A DNA stretch of 64,000 bases from JAIQFV01 sp041494885 (GCA_041494885.1 JBGQBO010000011.1:62001-126000); one strand, 5' to 3'; numbered from the stretch's first letter, positions 36,482 to 45,163 are shown. Made by a program: numbers and translations. The notes: generated by a model not told the origin, from the sequence alone.

Positions 36482-37600
36482 GTGAAATTGATTGCACTCA
36501 TTCTCAGCATGCTTCCACTTCTTCCATTAAGCGCTCAGGAGCCTGCCGCGCTGGTAATCCGGAATCTCAAGATGGATATGGAGAAGACCATTGTCGATTT
36601 CGACGTGGTGAATCAATCGTCGAAGCCCGTTCAAGCCTGGCTGATGAGAGTCGACGCCACGAAGGAGCCCATTCCCGGGGATGTCAAGAGTGGCCTTCAG
36701 GAGACTTCGGAAAGCTGTCCGCAGCCGATGTCCCTTCCTCTAGGCTCGAGCCAGTCGCGGCACTGCTCCGTCTACCTTGGCTATATCCAGCGGGAGGGTC
36801 CCCCTCTTTTTCCACAAGCCCGTATCACTGCCAATCTTTTTGAGGACGGCATGGCCGAGGGCGATCTGCGACTCCTTGATCGCACCATTGAGGAAAGAAG
36901 GATGCGGTATTGCGCCCTCCAGTATTGGCTGGGACAACTCGAGCAAGTTCGCATCGGCAACCACCTGGTCGAGGGCTTGCAGAAACTGGAAAAAATGTTG
37001 ACCGCACCCGATTCATCGGTCCCGGAAGAATTCATTTATGACAGTACGGCGCTTTGGGAACGAGAGATCCTCCGCGTCTCGGTCTCTAACCTTCTCCAGT
37101 ACATTGACAACCACCGGAATAATCCGGGCATGGCACTGTCACAGTTTATCTCGACTTTTAAACTCCGAACTCAAGCAGCGTACCAAAGGGCCCAAACCTT
37201 TCCTTCTCGGAGTGCTCCCCATGTGCGGGACGAAGTGCAGCCATGGACACGTCTCATTGGAAACCGCGCTGCGGGATTGCGGGTCGTGAAAGCCGAGGTG
37301 CGTGATAACGACCTGCGCCTTTTACTGCGGAACGAGTACTCCAAGGTCATTGTGGAATTTGCTATTGTCCGTCGCCAAGGCGGCTCAATTTGGGGGGCCG
37401 CTGGCGGCGATCTCGCTCCTGGGGCCATCCGGGAGCTGAAGGTCTCACTGACAAGCTATTCAGACGTGGACGTGGAAATCTCTTATGTCATTTTCAAGGA
37501 TGGCACGGCCGAGGGGGATCTGGGGAAGATTCAAGAATGGAAAGACCAACAGGCCGGCAGCAAGGTCACGGTCGACAGGAACATTCCCGAGCGGGAATAA
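36482..37600 (+). CDS. secreted protein of unknown function
   Basis: I do not recognise this 372-residue protein. From the GTG at 36482 it begins VKLIALILSMLPLLPLSAQE, a good signal peptide, and GAGGG lies eight bases upstream; an ATG at 36323 would give a non-signal leader of 53 residues. The mature part starts with a beta-rich domain (LVIRNLKMDMEKTIVDFDVV) that resembles domains describing protein conformation changes in pili or adhesins only in general terms. The middle is helical and the end is again beta-rich. It lies with the M15 gene between R2 repeats. Confidence 0.65.
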   Translation: MKLIALILSMLPLLPLSAQEPAALVIRNLKMDMEKTIVDFDVVNQSSKPVQAWLMRVDATKEPIPGDVKSGLQETSESCPQPMSLPLGSSQSRHCSVYLGYIQREGPPLFPQARITANLFEDGMAEGDLRLLDRTIEERRMRYCALQYWLGQLEQVRIGNHLVEGLQKLEKMLTAPDSSVPEEFIYDSTALWEREILRVSVSNLLQYIDNHRNNPGMALSQFISTFKLRTQAAYQRAQTFPSRSAPHVRDEVQPWTRLIGNRAAGLRVVKAEVRDNDLRLLLRNEYSKVIVEFAIVRRQGGSIWGAAGGDLAPGAIRELKVSLTSYSDVDVEISYVIFKDGTAEGDLGKIQEWKDQQAGSKVTVDRNIPERE

Positions 37601-37629
37601 ATAAACGGGATAGCGCCTGTTTTCAGTAC

Positions 37630-37748
37630 CCTTAGCTCACTAATGGGTACCTGTCCGTTATTGGTAATGAAGATCGTTGCTTAAGATGCTGAAGAGCCGA
37701 CCGACTCTTCATCGCATACCCCGATGGATCGGGGTATGCGCCGCCCGC
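37630..37748 (+). repeat. direct repeat R2, copy b, with REP-like hairpin
   Basis: It begins CTTAGCTCACTAATGGGTAC and contains a 12-base-pair hairpin GCATACCCCGAT-GG-ATCGGGGTATGC at 37714-37739, followed by GCCGCCCGCC. It matches copy a at 35537 at most positions. Confidence 0.8.
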
Positions 37749-37751
37749 CTG

Positions 37752-38063
37752 TTATTCAACAGTGAGAGTGAACTGCGAAACCGCAGACCCAACTTGCCGG
37801 AGAACGTAAAGGACCTTGCCCGAAAGCTGACTGGTGTCAATGATTGTCAGGAATCGAAATCCTGGACCGCCGGAGTCCGACAGCCGAAGTCCGGGATTGC
37901 CCGCATTGAAATCGGCGTCTGAGCCCGCGCACAGGGCGAGATTGGTGCCCGCCGTATTGTTCTCGAATGCGATCTTCAACACGGTATGAGTTTTCGTATC
38001 CACCGGGATCCCGGTGATGAGGTACTTACCGCTGGCTCCCACAGATCCCGTTATCGTGATCAT
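37752..38063 (-). CDS. small hypothetical beta-rich protein
   Basis: The 103-residue product starts MITITGSVGASGKYLITGIP; AGGAG nine bases upstream decides the ATG at 38063 over longer frames. It has alternating hydrophobic residues and Gly/Thr turns (FRFLTIIDTSQLSGKVLYVL), suggesting a small beta-sandwich, with one Cys and no membrane segment. The function is not recognised. It abuts repeat R2 copy b and faces the nested hairpin element. Confidence 0.6.
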   Translation of the reverse strand: MITITGSVGASGKYLITGIPVDTKTHTVLKIAFENNTAGTNLALCAGSDADFNAGNPGLRLSDSGGPGFRFLTIIDTSQLSGKVLYVLRQVGSAVSQFTLTVE

Positions 38064-38254
38064 AAGTGTGTACTCCTTTCTTTTTCGGTAGTGTATTGCA
38101 ATCGCAGCGGCGGTACAAACCAACCCGGGTAGCACTCATCGCAAAGAAAAACGTGTTCGCCCCCTCTGTCGTTTTCTTTCAGGCTGAAATCCCTCTTCTA
38201 TTAATGAGAATCAATTATAGTGATACTACGGCTGGAGGAGATCGGTGATGATGT

Positions 38255-38441
38255 GCGGCTCTGCCGCTCACTATTGCGGAAAGGCTCCGCCTTTCCGGCC
38301 TATCCAACACCTTTGATTCCCTCTTGAGCCGCTAAAGCCCGCCGCCAATGGCGGCGGGCTTTAGCGCTGCAGGGAATAGAAAGAAGGAAAGCTTGCCACG
38401 GTAAGCCAAAGGCTTACCTCAATAGTGAGCGGCAGAGCCGC
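38255..38441. repeat. 187-base nested palindromic element
   Basis: A perfect 22-base outer inverted repeat (GCGGCTCTGCCGCTCACTATTG at 38255 and its complement ending at 38441, of which the first 20 bases are GCGGCTCTGCCGCTCACTAT) encloses three separate perfect hairpins: 8-base arms at 38278-38296 (GGAAAGGC/GCCTTTCC), 16-base arms at 38331-38365 (GCTAAAGCCCGCCGCC) and 8-base arms at 38400-38418 (GGTAAGCC/GGCTTACC). Folded, it forms a cloverleaf. No protein is encoded in it. Confidence 0.85.
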
Positions 38442-38496
38442 GAATCTCAATGCTTTCCAAGTCTGGACTCTTTGCTATCACTATATTCTCTCATTC

Positions 38497-39372
38497 TCAG
38501 TAATTCGCCGCCCCACGCTTTTGAATGGCCTCGACGGTGAGTTGGGCCTGCTGTTGGATCCGGCCCGACATGTGAGTCGTAGGATGGGTGAATGGCTGGA
38601 TGTCAGGGAGATCGGACGGAACTCCAATCAGGTATAGCGCGCGAAGCGCTTCCCACACTTGCTTTTCGTCGGGCGAGAGGACAAACACAGGAGTGCCGGC
38701 GGATAATCCGCTGCCATTGGCCACGAGTTGCCGCGCGATTTTTCCAGGGATGGGGGAACGCATTTCCACCGGCTCGCCGCCCGAAGGAACAATAAGGCGT
38801 GCCATCATCGTGCCCCGGTTCACAGTATCCCCCGGCTTCAGGCGCTCTTTGAATACCCCCGAAGCGGGCGCAACCACCGTGAATGGACGCAGAATCTCAC
38901 GAAGCCCAGGCCGTCCTGATGCGTCGTTGAAACGCACCAGCGCCAGCGCCGCATTCCATCGCACCAGAGGATCCTGATCGCCCACCAGCTTGAGGAGCGC
39001 GCTGTGGAAGGGATCGTAGTTGTTGTCCTGCCCCATCACCCAGGCTGCAGTCATGCGCAATTCCACCACGGGACTGTCTGCCAGGGCGACCAGTTGCGGA
39101 TAAAACTGGACCACACTCCGGTCGCCTCGCGCGAGGCGGTCCGAGACCTGAACGAGGGCGTGCTGGGAGTGGCGTGGATTCCTCTTATCGCTCAAATAAC
39201 CGGCGAGCTGAGCATCGCTGAGACGATTGCCAAACCAGGTGGCCTTCCAAAAAAGAAAAGGCATCAAGGTGACCAGCCAGGCCACGAGCAGGATGAGGAT
39301 CATCGACCAGCGCGGTCGTTTTTTATGAACCGGTGCACCCGGCAAGCCTTCAGCCTGAACTGTCTCATCCAT
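38497..39372 (-). CDS. HEAT-repeat and lipoyl-like membrane protein
   Basis: The 291-residue protein has an N-terminal membrane helix (SMILILLVAWLVTLMPFLFW), a helical repeat region like HEAT repeats (about 55-165; MTAAWVMGQDNNYDPFHSAL, DPLVRWNAALALVRF) and a barrel-sandwich, biotinyl/lipoyl-like domain (about 168-245; VVAPASGVFKERLKPGDTVN, MRSPIPGKIARQLVANGSGL). The lipoyl-like part has no clear modified Lys and looks structural, as in membrane fusion proteins. Its gene follows DUF420, SCO and the ABC-2 permease, suggesting a role in assembling or servicing a respiratory complex. Confidence 0.8.
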   Translation of the reverse strand: MDETVQAEGLPGAPVHKKRPRWSMILILLVAWLVTLMPFLFWKATWFGNRLSDAQLAGYLSDKRNPRHSQHALVQVSDRLARGDRSVVQFYPQLVALADSPVVELRMTAAWVMGQDNNYDPFHSALLKLVGDQDPLVRWNAALALVRFNDASGRPGLREILRPFTVVAPASGVFKERLKPGDTVNRGTMMARLIVPSGGEPVEMRSPIPGKIARQLVANGSGLSAGTPVFVLSPDEKQVWEALRALYLIGVPSDLPDIQPFTHPTTHMSGRIQQQAQLTVEAIQKRGAANY

Positions 39373-39543
39373 TCAATTCACTCTCATCCCGCAATGTCGC
39401 AATAAACTGATCAAACGCTGATATCACGTGTGCCAATAAAATCTCAATTGGAGCATTCGATCTATTATAAATTCAGCGTACTCCGCGCCTCCGCGTTAAA
39501 AGGTCGCGCGCCCGGTCGCCAAGCTCTCCACGTCACTCTACTC

Positions 39544-39960
39544 TTACATCCGGTAAAGCATCCAGTAAATCACCACGCCGGTCACCGAGACATAGAACCA
39601 CAAGGGAAGCGTCCAACGGGCAATTTTCTTGTGCTTCTCAAATTTCTTTTGCAAGGCGCGCGAAAGCGTAACCAGCACGAGGGGGACGATGAGGGCGGCC
39701 AGGATGGTGTGAGTTAAAAGGATGCTGAAGTAGACCGGGCGAATCCATCCTGCATGCTGGAATCGCACTGAACCGACGTGAGCATGATAAGTCACATAGG
39801 AAATCAAGAAAACAGTCGATGTAAAAAAGGCCGAGAGCATGAAGATCCGATGGAGAAGGATCTTCCCATTCCGAATCGACGCGAACCCCGCCGCCAGGAG
39901 GATCGCACTGATGCCGTTCAAGGTGGCATTCAGCACCGGGAGTGAAGCGATGGGGATCAA
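39544..39960 (-). CDS. DUF420 membrane protein (oxidase-assembly-like)
   Basis: This 138-residue protein has four membrane helices and the family patterns LNATLNGISAILLAAG, HRIFMLSAFFTSTVFLISY and the His-containing RPVYFSILLTHTILA. DUF420 proteins are encoded with SCO and heme-copper oxidase genes; CtaM-type relatives assist oxidase maturation. The start is a TTG overlapping the SCO stop codon (TTGA), and the resulting N-terminus matches the family. Histidines in helices could bind metal or heme. Confidence 0.88.
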   Translation of the reverse strand: MIPIASLPVLNATLNGISAILLAAGFASIRNGKILLHRIFMLSAFFTSTVFLISYVTYHAHVGSVRFQHAGWIRPVYFSILLTHTILAALIVPLVLVTLSRALQKKFEKHKKIARWTLPLWFYVSVTGVVIYWMLYRM

Positions 39961-40604
39961 TTGGTTTTCTCTACCGGCAATCGCTCGATGGCCCGGACAA
40001 GTTCCCGGAGGGACTGGTTGTCAGTGCTGTCGTAGTAACCGCGGATGTGAGCCCGGCCATCAATAAGCACGAACCGGGTGCTGTGAGTGATTGTTCCTTG
40101 TCCATTAGCCGGCGCGACAGCCGCACTATCTCCAACGGCGAGATACAGGCCATGGTTCGCCAGATCCTGAATCTCCTTCCTGGATCCCGTCAGAAAGAGC
40201 CATCGGCCGGAATCAGCTCCGACGGCAGCAGCATATTTGGACAGGACGGCGGGGGTGTCAGTCTCCGGATCCACCGTCACCGAGACGAACTGTATTCCAC
40301 GCCTGTCCTTAAACTCGTCTTGCAACCGCTTCATCTGGCTTGTCATCGCCGGGCAAGGGCCCGGACAGGTGGTGAAGAAAAAATCCATCACCGACACCTT
40401 GCCCTGTAAATCGGAAAGCTGGATCGGGAGATTATTAAAATTCACCAAAGAGAACGGAGGCACCTTTCCATAATCCGGAAGAGCGGGCCCGGTAATTGTC
40501 CCCGTGGTCTTCCAGAAAAAAACACCGAGTCCGACAACCCAAAGGCCAAGGGCAAGCGCCAATACCATCAAGGTCTTTCGGATGCCGGACAAATCGATGC
40601 TCAT
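39957..40604 (-). CDS. SCO1/SenC-family copper chaperone
   Basis: The 215-residue membrane-anchored thioredoxin-fold protein has an N-terminal helix (TLMVLALALGLWVVGLGVFF), copper-binding CxxxC in TCPGPCPAMTSQ and the distal His in GTITHSTRFVLID. SCO proteins deliver copper to the CuA site of cytochrome c oxidase or reduce its thiols. It sits in an operon with DUF420 and the permease, but no oxidase subunit gene is in the window. Confidence 0.94.
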   Translation of the reverse strand: MSIDLSGIRKTLMVLALALGLWVVGLGVFFWKTTGTITGPALPDYGKVPPFSLVNFNNLPIQLSDLQGKVSVMDFFFTTCPGPCPAMTSQMKRLQDEFKDRRGIQFVSVTVDPETDTPAVLSKYAAAVGADSGRWLFLTGSRKEIQDLANHGLYLAVGDSAAVAPANGQGTITHSTRFVLIDGRAHIRGYYDSTDNQSLRELVRAIERLPVEKTN

Positions 40605-41470
40605 TTTAAGCCCTCCGAAGTATCGGTTGAAGCCATCCTCACTGTCAGAATAAGAAAGATGAGCGCGAACAATGTTACCACCCCCACTGAAAGCCTCATG
40701 GAGGGATCATTTAACGGGGTCGCTACGTTCCAATAGAGCCCGCGACGTAACGACGAAACGGCATAAGAGATCGGATTCAACCGGATCGCCCACTCCAGAA
40801 CGCGCGGCGCCCCGGCGGCCGGAAAGAAAGCCCCCGACAACAACCACAAAGGGATTAAGACCAGGTTCATGATGGCGTGGAACCCTTGTGTGGATCGCAT
40901 TCGCCAGGCAAGGGTCAACCCTAACGCCGTCAATCCAAATGAAATCAAAAAGACTAGCCCCACCAGGACGCCCCCCGAAACGAAGGTCACCTTCATCCCT
41001 ACCCATGGCGCCAGAAGCAAAAACAAGATCCCCTGCAACAAGGCCACCATCGTTCCCCCGAGAATCTTTCCCAACACCACCGCACTCCGCGCGGCAGGGG
41101 CCACCAGAACGGACTGAAGGAACCCTTCGCGCCGGTCTTCGATCACTGAAATGTTAGAGAAGATGGAAGTAAACAGCAGGATCAAAACCAGCGTTCCGGG
41201 ATAAAGATATTCAATGGCTGTCATGGCACGTGGAGAGAGAATATCGGGAGGATGGAAGGAGGCTCCCAGACCGGACCCGATCAGTATCCAAAATACCACA
41301 GGAGTTCCAAGAGCGCCCAAAAGCCGGTGTCTCTGCCTGTAGAACCGGATCAACTCGCGCCACGAGAGCGAGACGAGGGGCCAAAGAAATCTCCCGCCAT
41401 GAACAGACACCCGTGCCCCTTCCGGATGAGAGTGACCGGCAGTTTGGGGAGGCGCGGTAGTCGCGGTCAT
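40601..41470 (-). CDS. ABC-2 type transporter permease
   Basis: The product (289 residues from the ATG at 41470; a TTG at 41491 is also possible) is an ABC-2 membrane protein with six helices and the typical SVIEDRREGFLQSVLVAPAA and LSGAFFPAAGAPRVLEWAIR motifs. It overlaps the SCO gene by four bases. No ATP-binding subunit is encoded beside it, although members of this family need one; it may use an ATPase encoded elsewhere. With SCO and DUF420 it could take part in cofactor or heme export for oxidase assembly, which is inference. Confidence 0.9.
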   Translation of the reverse strand: MTATTAPPQTAGHSHPEGARVSVHGGRFLWPLVSLSWRELIRFYRQRHRLLGALGTPVVFWILIGSGLGASFHPPDILSPRAMTAIEYLYPGTLVLILLFTSIFSNISVIEDRREGFLQSVLVAPAARSAVVLGKILGGTMVALLQGILFLLLAPWVGMKVTFVSGGVLVGLVFLISFGLTALGLTLAWRMRSTQGFHAIMNLVLIPLWLLSGAFFPAAGAPRVLEWAIRLNPISYAVSSLRRGLYWNVATPLNDPSMRLSVGVVTLFALIFLILTVRMASTDTSEGLK

Positions 41471-41606
41471 TGGGTTTTTCGCATCAACCAAGAAAGATTA
41501 AGAATTCCGCACTCCATTCGTTTGGAGTTCGAATCCTTCATGAAATTAATCCGGTGAGCCGCGAAGCGGGGTCACGCGAGGATTGGAACGCCACACAACT
41601 TGACTA

Positions 41607-41870
41607 TCATTCTGTGGTGTCAGGCACCTTATTTTGTTTCCTGTGGAAGATTTGCTTGAGGTCTCCACTGCGAAGACTAGAGAAGAAACCTCCCAAAAAT
41701 ATCAATGCCAGCAGCAAACAAACGACTGCCAGGAAGTTACCATCCATCGAGCCGATTTGCCCGGACGAAATGTCCCAGACTATGCCAGCCAGTGCCGCCA
41801 ATCCAAGCAACAAGTTGATCACCATGAGCACGAGTTTCTCCTGCAATCCGTTCTGAGTTTGGCGTTGCAT
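41607..41870 (-). CDS. small two-helix membrane protein
   Basis: This 87-residue protein has two hydrophobic helices (KLVLMVINLLLGLAALAGIV and FLAVVCLLLALIFLGGFFSS) and a basic C-terminal tail. It is upstream of the ABC-2 permease on the same strand with a gap of about 135 bases. Nothing indicates a function; a small subunit of a membrane complex is conceivable. Confidence 0.65.
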   Translation of the reverse strand: MQRQTQNGLQEKLVLMVINLLLGLAALAGIVWDISSGQIGSMDGNFLAVVCLLLALIFLGGFFSSLRSGDLKQIFHRKQNKVPDTTE

Positions 41871-42206
41871 CGCAACGGTTCTGTTACATTTGGAGCGTGA
41901 CAGGCTAATTGTCTCTGATCAGTTCAACGGGTGATTATAACGCATGTTTCTCTTCTGAATATCTAAAATTCAAGGATCAGGTCCCCAGAAATATCCCCAG
42001 GGGTTCTTGTAATGAATAGAAAACAAAAACTCAAGGGAAGAGTCAATGAATGTGGTCGTGTGGTGACTTGCGTTGATACCAGGTCAGGTGCCTCCCTTTG
42101 AGAATCCTCCCCCCTCGGAAAAACGATTGCTTGTTCCGTTAAGGTTAAGATATCCTGCATTAAGATCATGCGTTGCGGGATCACTTGATTTGGTGGAGGA
42201 ATGAGA
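41871..42206. other. divergent intergenic region
   Basis: These 336 bases lie between divergent genes. A short hairpin (CCCCAGAAATATCCCCAGGG) is near 41980. Otherwise nothing stands out; promoters for both sides must be here. Confidence 0.4.
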
Positions 42207-42545
42207 ATGAATCAATCCGAGCCAGTCAAAACGGTTCCAGTTTTGGAGTGTGGAAATCAAACACGAAATTGCCGGCGTGCCCGATGCTCCCTCTGGCCAA
42301 TCGTTCCGGACCAGCGCAAGGAGGAGACATTTCCCTGTCATCATATCCCCCTGAACGGTGCTCTCGAGACCATCGCTTCGATTATGGAGAAGGGGGAGAA
42401 GGACCGGCTCCAAGAGCACGTGCTGGAGTGGATTAAGCAACTCCCTTTGAACAAGAAGACCCTGGTCTGGGAATCAGGTCTGTTGACTGCCCTGCTCTAC
42501 GAGATTCAGCCCATGGAGAAATGCCTGGAGCAATGGTTCGTCTAA
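42207..42545 (+). CDS. Cys/His-rich small protein, paralogue A
   Basis: I do not know a function for this protein of 112 residues. Its N-terminal half holds several Cys (CGNQTRNCRRARC) and the motif PCHHIPLN, likely a metal site; the second half is helical (ETIASIMEKGEKDRLQEHVL). The next gene encodes a paralogue sharing PCHHIPLN, ET-ASI/L, KDRL and EW at equal spacing. The ATG at 42207 is preferred because GGAGG is only one base from the ATG at 42201. No membrane segment is seen. Confidence 0.7.
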   Translation: MNQSEPVKTVPVLECGNQTRNCRRARCSLWPIVPDQRKEETFPCHHIPLNGALETIASIMEKGEKDRLQEHVLEWIKQLPLNKKTLVWESGLLTALLYEIQPMEKCLEQWFV

Positions 42546-42678
42546 ATTTGTGTGAGACTTCTCTTCGATTTCTGGGTACAATAGGGCAGCTCCAGATGCA
42601 GAACACTGTCCCATGCAAGTTGGATTTGGCGCGCGAAGATGCGCGAGTGCGCACGGCCCGGGTCCGGAGGTGAAGGCC

Positions 42679-43047
42679 ATGAACGATTTCCGACGGCTTG
42701 AAATAGTTGAGAAACTTAAGCTTGAACTGAACATTTTGCAGGATGGCGGGTACGGCCGGTCTGTGCGTACTCCTAACGTGGAACCGATCTACTTGCGCGA
42801 TTCCGTCACCTGCCTGAATTTCGGACGTGAGGATTCGGAGCGCGAGCCTTGCTATCAATGCTTTCTGATGGATTTTGTCCCCGCCGAGCGCGCGGGGAGG
42901 GAGTTGCCGTGCCACCATATCCCTTTGAATGACGCGGGAGAGACCGTGGCATCGCTTCGTGGGAGCGGTGACAAGGATCGCCTGGAGCAGGCCTTGAAGG
43001 AATGGCTCACCACGACTATCCAGAGACTTGAAGCGGAAAAAACCTGA
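42679..43047 (+). CDS. Cys/His-rich small protein, paralogue B
   Basis: The 122-residue product has a helical N-terminus, then Cys positions in TCLNFGREDSEREPCYQCFL and PCHHIPLNDAGETVASLRGS, and a helical end with KDRLEQALKEW. It pairs with the preceding gene as a tandem duplication that has diverged mostly in the N-terminal third. GGAGG nine bases before the ATG at 42679 decides the start over 42613. Four or five Cys plus two His could bind zinc or an Fe-S cluster. Confidence 0.75.
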   Translation: MNDFRRLEIVEKLKLELNILQDGGYGRSVRTPNVEPIYLRDSVTCLNFGREDSEREPCYQCFLMDFVPAERAGRELPCHHIPLNDAGETVASLRGSGDKDRLEQALKEWLTTTIQRLEAEKT

Positions 43048-43088
43048 TAATATTTTAGAACTCGTTGGCTGATAGCGTATAGGAGAGT

Positions 43089-43505
43089 ATGCCTTCTGAG
43101 CCGGTTTCGAAAAGGATAATGACGACCCTTTACAGTAAGCGGACTTTGGCACTCCGTAAAATCCGTTGGTGTGCGGCATTCGCCTGGATGACAGTCGCCA
43201 TTCTGCTGGTTCCAATCCTTTCGACCTCAGACGATTTTCATGTGTGTCAACTTTCCCTGGAGTCATTGGGGAATTCTGCCCAGCCTGTTTTCAGCATCAG
43301 GTTGGGTCCCCATATGGCATGCTGCCCGGAGGGGCTCTTTTGTGCCGCCTGTGTGTGGTCGAGTTTTGAAAGTGCCTCACCCGTTCTACCCGTTTCTCTT
43401 CATCCTGTCTCGACGAGTCTGGTCGCAGACAATTCTCCTTTGCCTTGCCCGCCGGCATCTCATCAATACTATTCAAGGACAGACCGAGCGCCCCCGTTCG
43501 TTTAA
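43089..43505 (+). CDS. small secreted or membrane hypothetical protein
   Basis: The 138-residue protein has a hydrophobic segment (WCAAFAWMTVAILLVPILST) near the N-terminus and a Cys-rich region (MACCPEGLFCAACVWSS) followed by a Pro/Ser-rich end. AGGAG directly upstream supports the ATG. It resembles in general layout the DUF2946-type proteins found near metal-related genes, but I cannot confirm this. It precedes the cytochrome-porin gene by 154 bases. Confidence 0.55.
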   Translation: MPSEPVSKRIMTTLYSKRTLALRKIRWCAAFAWMTVAILLVPILSTSDDFHVCQLSLESLGNSAQPVFSIRLGPHMACCPEGLFCAACVWSSFESASPVLPVSLHPVSTSLVADNSPLPCPPASHQYYSRTDRAPPFV

Positions 43506-43598
43506 GTCTTCATTCCTCCTTATTAAATACAGCCATAATTCAGGAATCCTGATACATCGTTTCAAGGATGCCAGCCGTCGCCTCAAACCAAGCGATGT

Positions 43599-43612
43599 CT
43601 TAAGATCTTAAG
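43599..43612 (+). promoter_or_regulatory. 14-base perfect palindrome, possible operator
   Basis: CTTAAGATCTTAAG reads the same on both strands and lies 48 bases before the start codon of the porin-like cytochrome gene, where a regulator dimer could bind. No second copy was noticed. Confidence 0.25.
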
Positions 43613-43659
43613 GTTCGATCAGACTTTTAACCCGCGATCGACGCAAAGGAGGAGCATTT

Positions 43660-45096
43660 ATGTCTCGATACCAAAAGCCAGGGATCATTCTGATGAAGGG
43701 AGCCCTTATTCTTCTGGGGGTTTTCTTCATTTCTTTAGTCTTAGTGCCGGTCCCCAGCGCTTATGCCATCCCTGCATTTGCGCGCAAGTATCAAACATCC
43801 TGTGCCACCTGTCATAACAATTATCCGGAGCTGAATGACTTCGGTGAAGCATTCAAAAAGAACGGGTTCAAATTTCCGAAGGACGATGACACCTTCGTGA
43901 AGGAACCTCCCGTCCTGTTGGGGGCTGCCGCGCAGCGACAGGCTTTCCCCAAGGCGATTTACCCGGGCGAGTTGCCGGGAACCATTCCCATTGGATTCCG
44001 GTATTCCGGCTTCGCCAGTTACAACAGCAAGCAACCGCTCTCACTGGGCTTCCTCCCTCGAACGGACTTCTTTACGCCCAACACTTTTACGATAATCGCC
44101 GCGGGCAGTCTCGGTCCCAGTCTTTCCTTCTGGATCGACGATGACCTTTCAACGGGGGGATCGGGCGCTGATGGGGGTCTCGGAGACGGTTACTTGAAAG
44201 TCAATGATGTGGGACACCTCTTTCACCTGCCCAAGGACGCCCTCAACATCCGGTTTGGTCAGTTCGAGTTGGACTTGCCCTTCACCGGGGCCCGAACCAT
44301 CAATCCCACGGGTTACGACATCTACGACCAGGCGAGCGTCGCCGGGTCCCAGGGGTCAACCAGCAATCCCTTCGTGTTTGCCGCGACGCAGCGGGGGATT
44401 GAATTCGGCGGCTATCCTCATGACGGGAATTTTGCATGGTCGGTCACCTTTCTCAACGGGTCCAACGATTCGACGGCCGCCCGCAACACGAAGGATGTTT
44501 ACGTGCGCGTTTCCCAGAAGTTTAACTTCGACCGGGACCGCAGCACCCGGAAAGAGGTCCAGGCTTCCGGTCCTACCGGACCTCATGACCATACTTCGCT
44601 GCGCATCGGGGCCTTCTACTACTATGGCCGCAATGCCTTGAATGTTGATCGCTCGCTCTTTCCGGATTTTGGTACGATTCACGAGCCGTTTTATCGAGTC
44701 GGAGGAGACTTCCGTTTCAGGGTTCAGAACTTCGAATTGTACGGGCTGGGAATGTATGGACATGATTCCAATCTGATCCCCAACACGGACACCTTTACCC
44801 TGGATCGCGCCGCCCCCGTGACCTTTAGTGGAGGATTCCTCCAGGCGCAGTATTGGTTCTATCCCTGGCTCATCGGGATCATGCGTTACGATGCGGTGAA
44901 CTCACCGACCGACGCCTTGAACGGGCTGTCGGTCCACGATACGCGCAACCGTTTTTCACCCGGCGTTCAGTTCTTGATCCGTGCCAATCTCAAAATGGTC
45001 TTCGAATACCAGCACCGATGGAAGACGCCTTTTGGCGATGCCGGACAGTCTTTCCGCGCGCATGGAGCGGTCGCAGGAATCGACTACTCCTTCTGA
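43660..45096 (+). CDS. monoheme c-type porin-like outer-membrane protein
   Basis: The 478-residue protein has a signal peptide (MKGALILLGVFFISLVLVPV), one heme c site in YQTSCATCHNNYPELNDFGE near residue 48, and a long beta-rich remainder with alternating residues and aromatic girdle-like strands (FEYQHRWKTPFGDAGQS), ending in Phe as outer-membrane beta-barrels do. Related proteins in Acidobacteriota and metal-reducing bacteria are annotated as cytochrome c. It may be a periplasmic-facing heme attached to a barrel, giving electron transfer at the outer membrane. The cupredoxin gene follows 67 bases later. Confidence 0.82.
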   Translation: MSRYQKPGIILMKGALILLGVFFISLVLVPVPSAYAIPAFARKYQTSCATCHNNYPELNDFGEAFKKNGFKFPKDDDTFVKEPPVLLGAAAQRQAFPKAIYPGELPGTIPIGFRYSGFASYNSKQPLSLGFLPRTDFFTPNTFTIIAAGSLGPSLSFWIDDDLSTGGSGADGGLGDGYLKVNDVGHLFHLPKDALNIRFGQFELDLPFTGARTINPTGYDIYDQASVAGSQGSTSNPFVFAATQRGIEFGGYPHDGNFAWSVTFLNGSNDSTAARNTKDVYVRVSQKFNFDRDRSTRKEVQASGPTGPHDHTSLRIGAFYYYGRNALNVDRSLFPDFGTIHEPFYRVGGDFRFRVQNFELYGLGMYGHDSNLIPNTDTFTLDRAAPVTFSGGFLQAQYWFYPWLIGIMRYDAVNSPTDALNGLSVHDTRNRFSPGVQFLIRANLKMVFEYQHRWKTPFGDAGQSFRAHGAVAGIDYSF

Positions 45097-45163
45097 TCAA
45101 TTCTCTCAATCGTTGTTTCACGACAAGGTGATAAAACCCTGAACTTAACCATCGGAGCCAACC

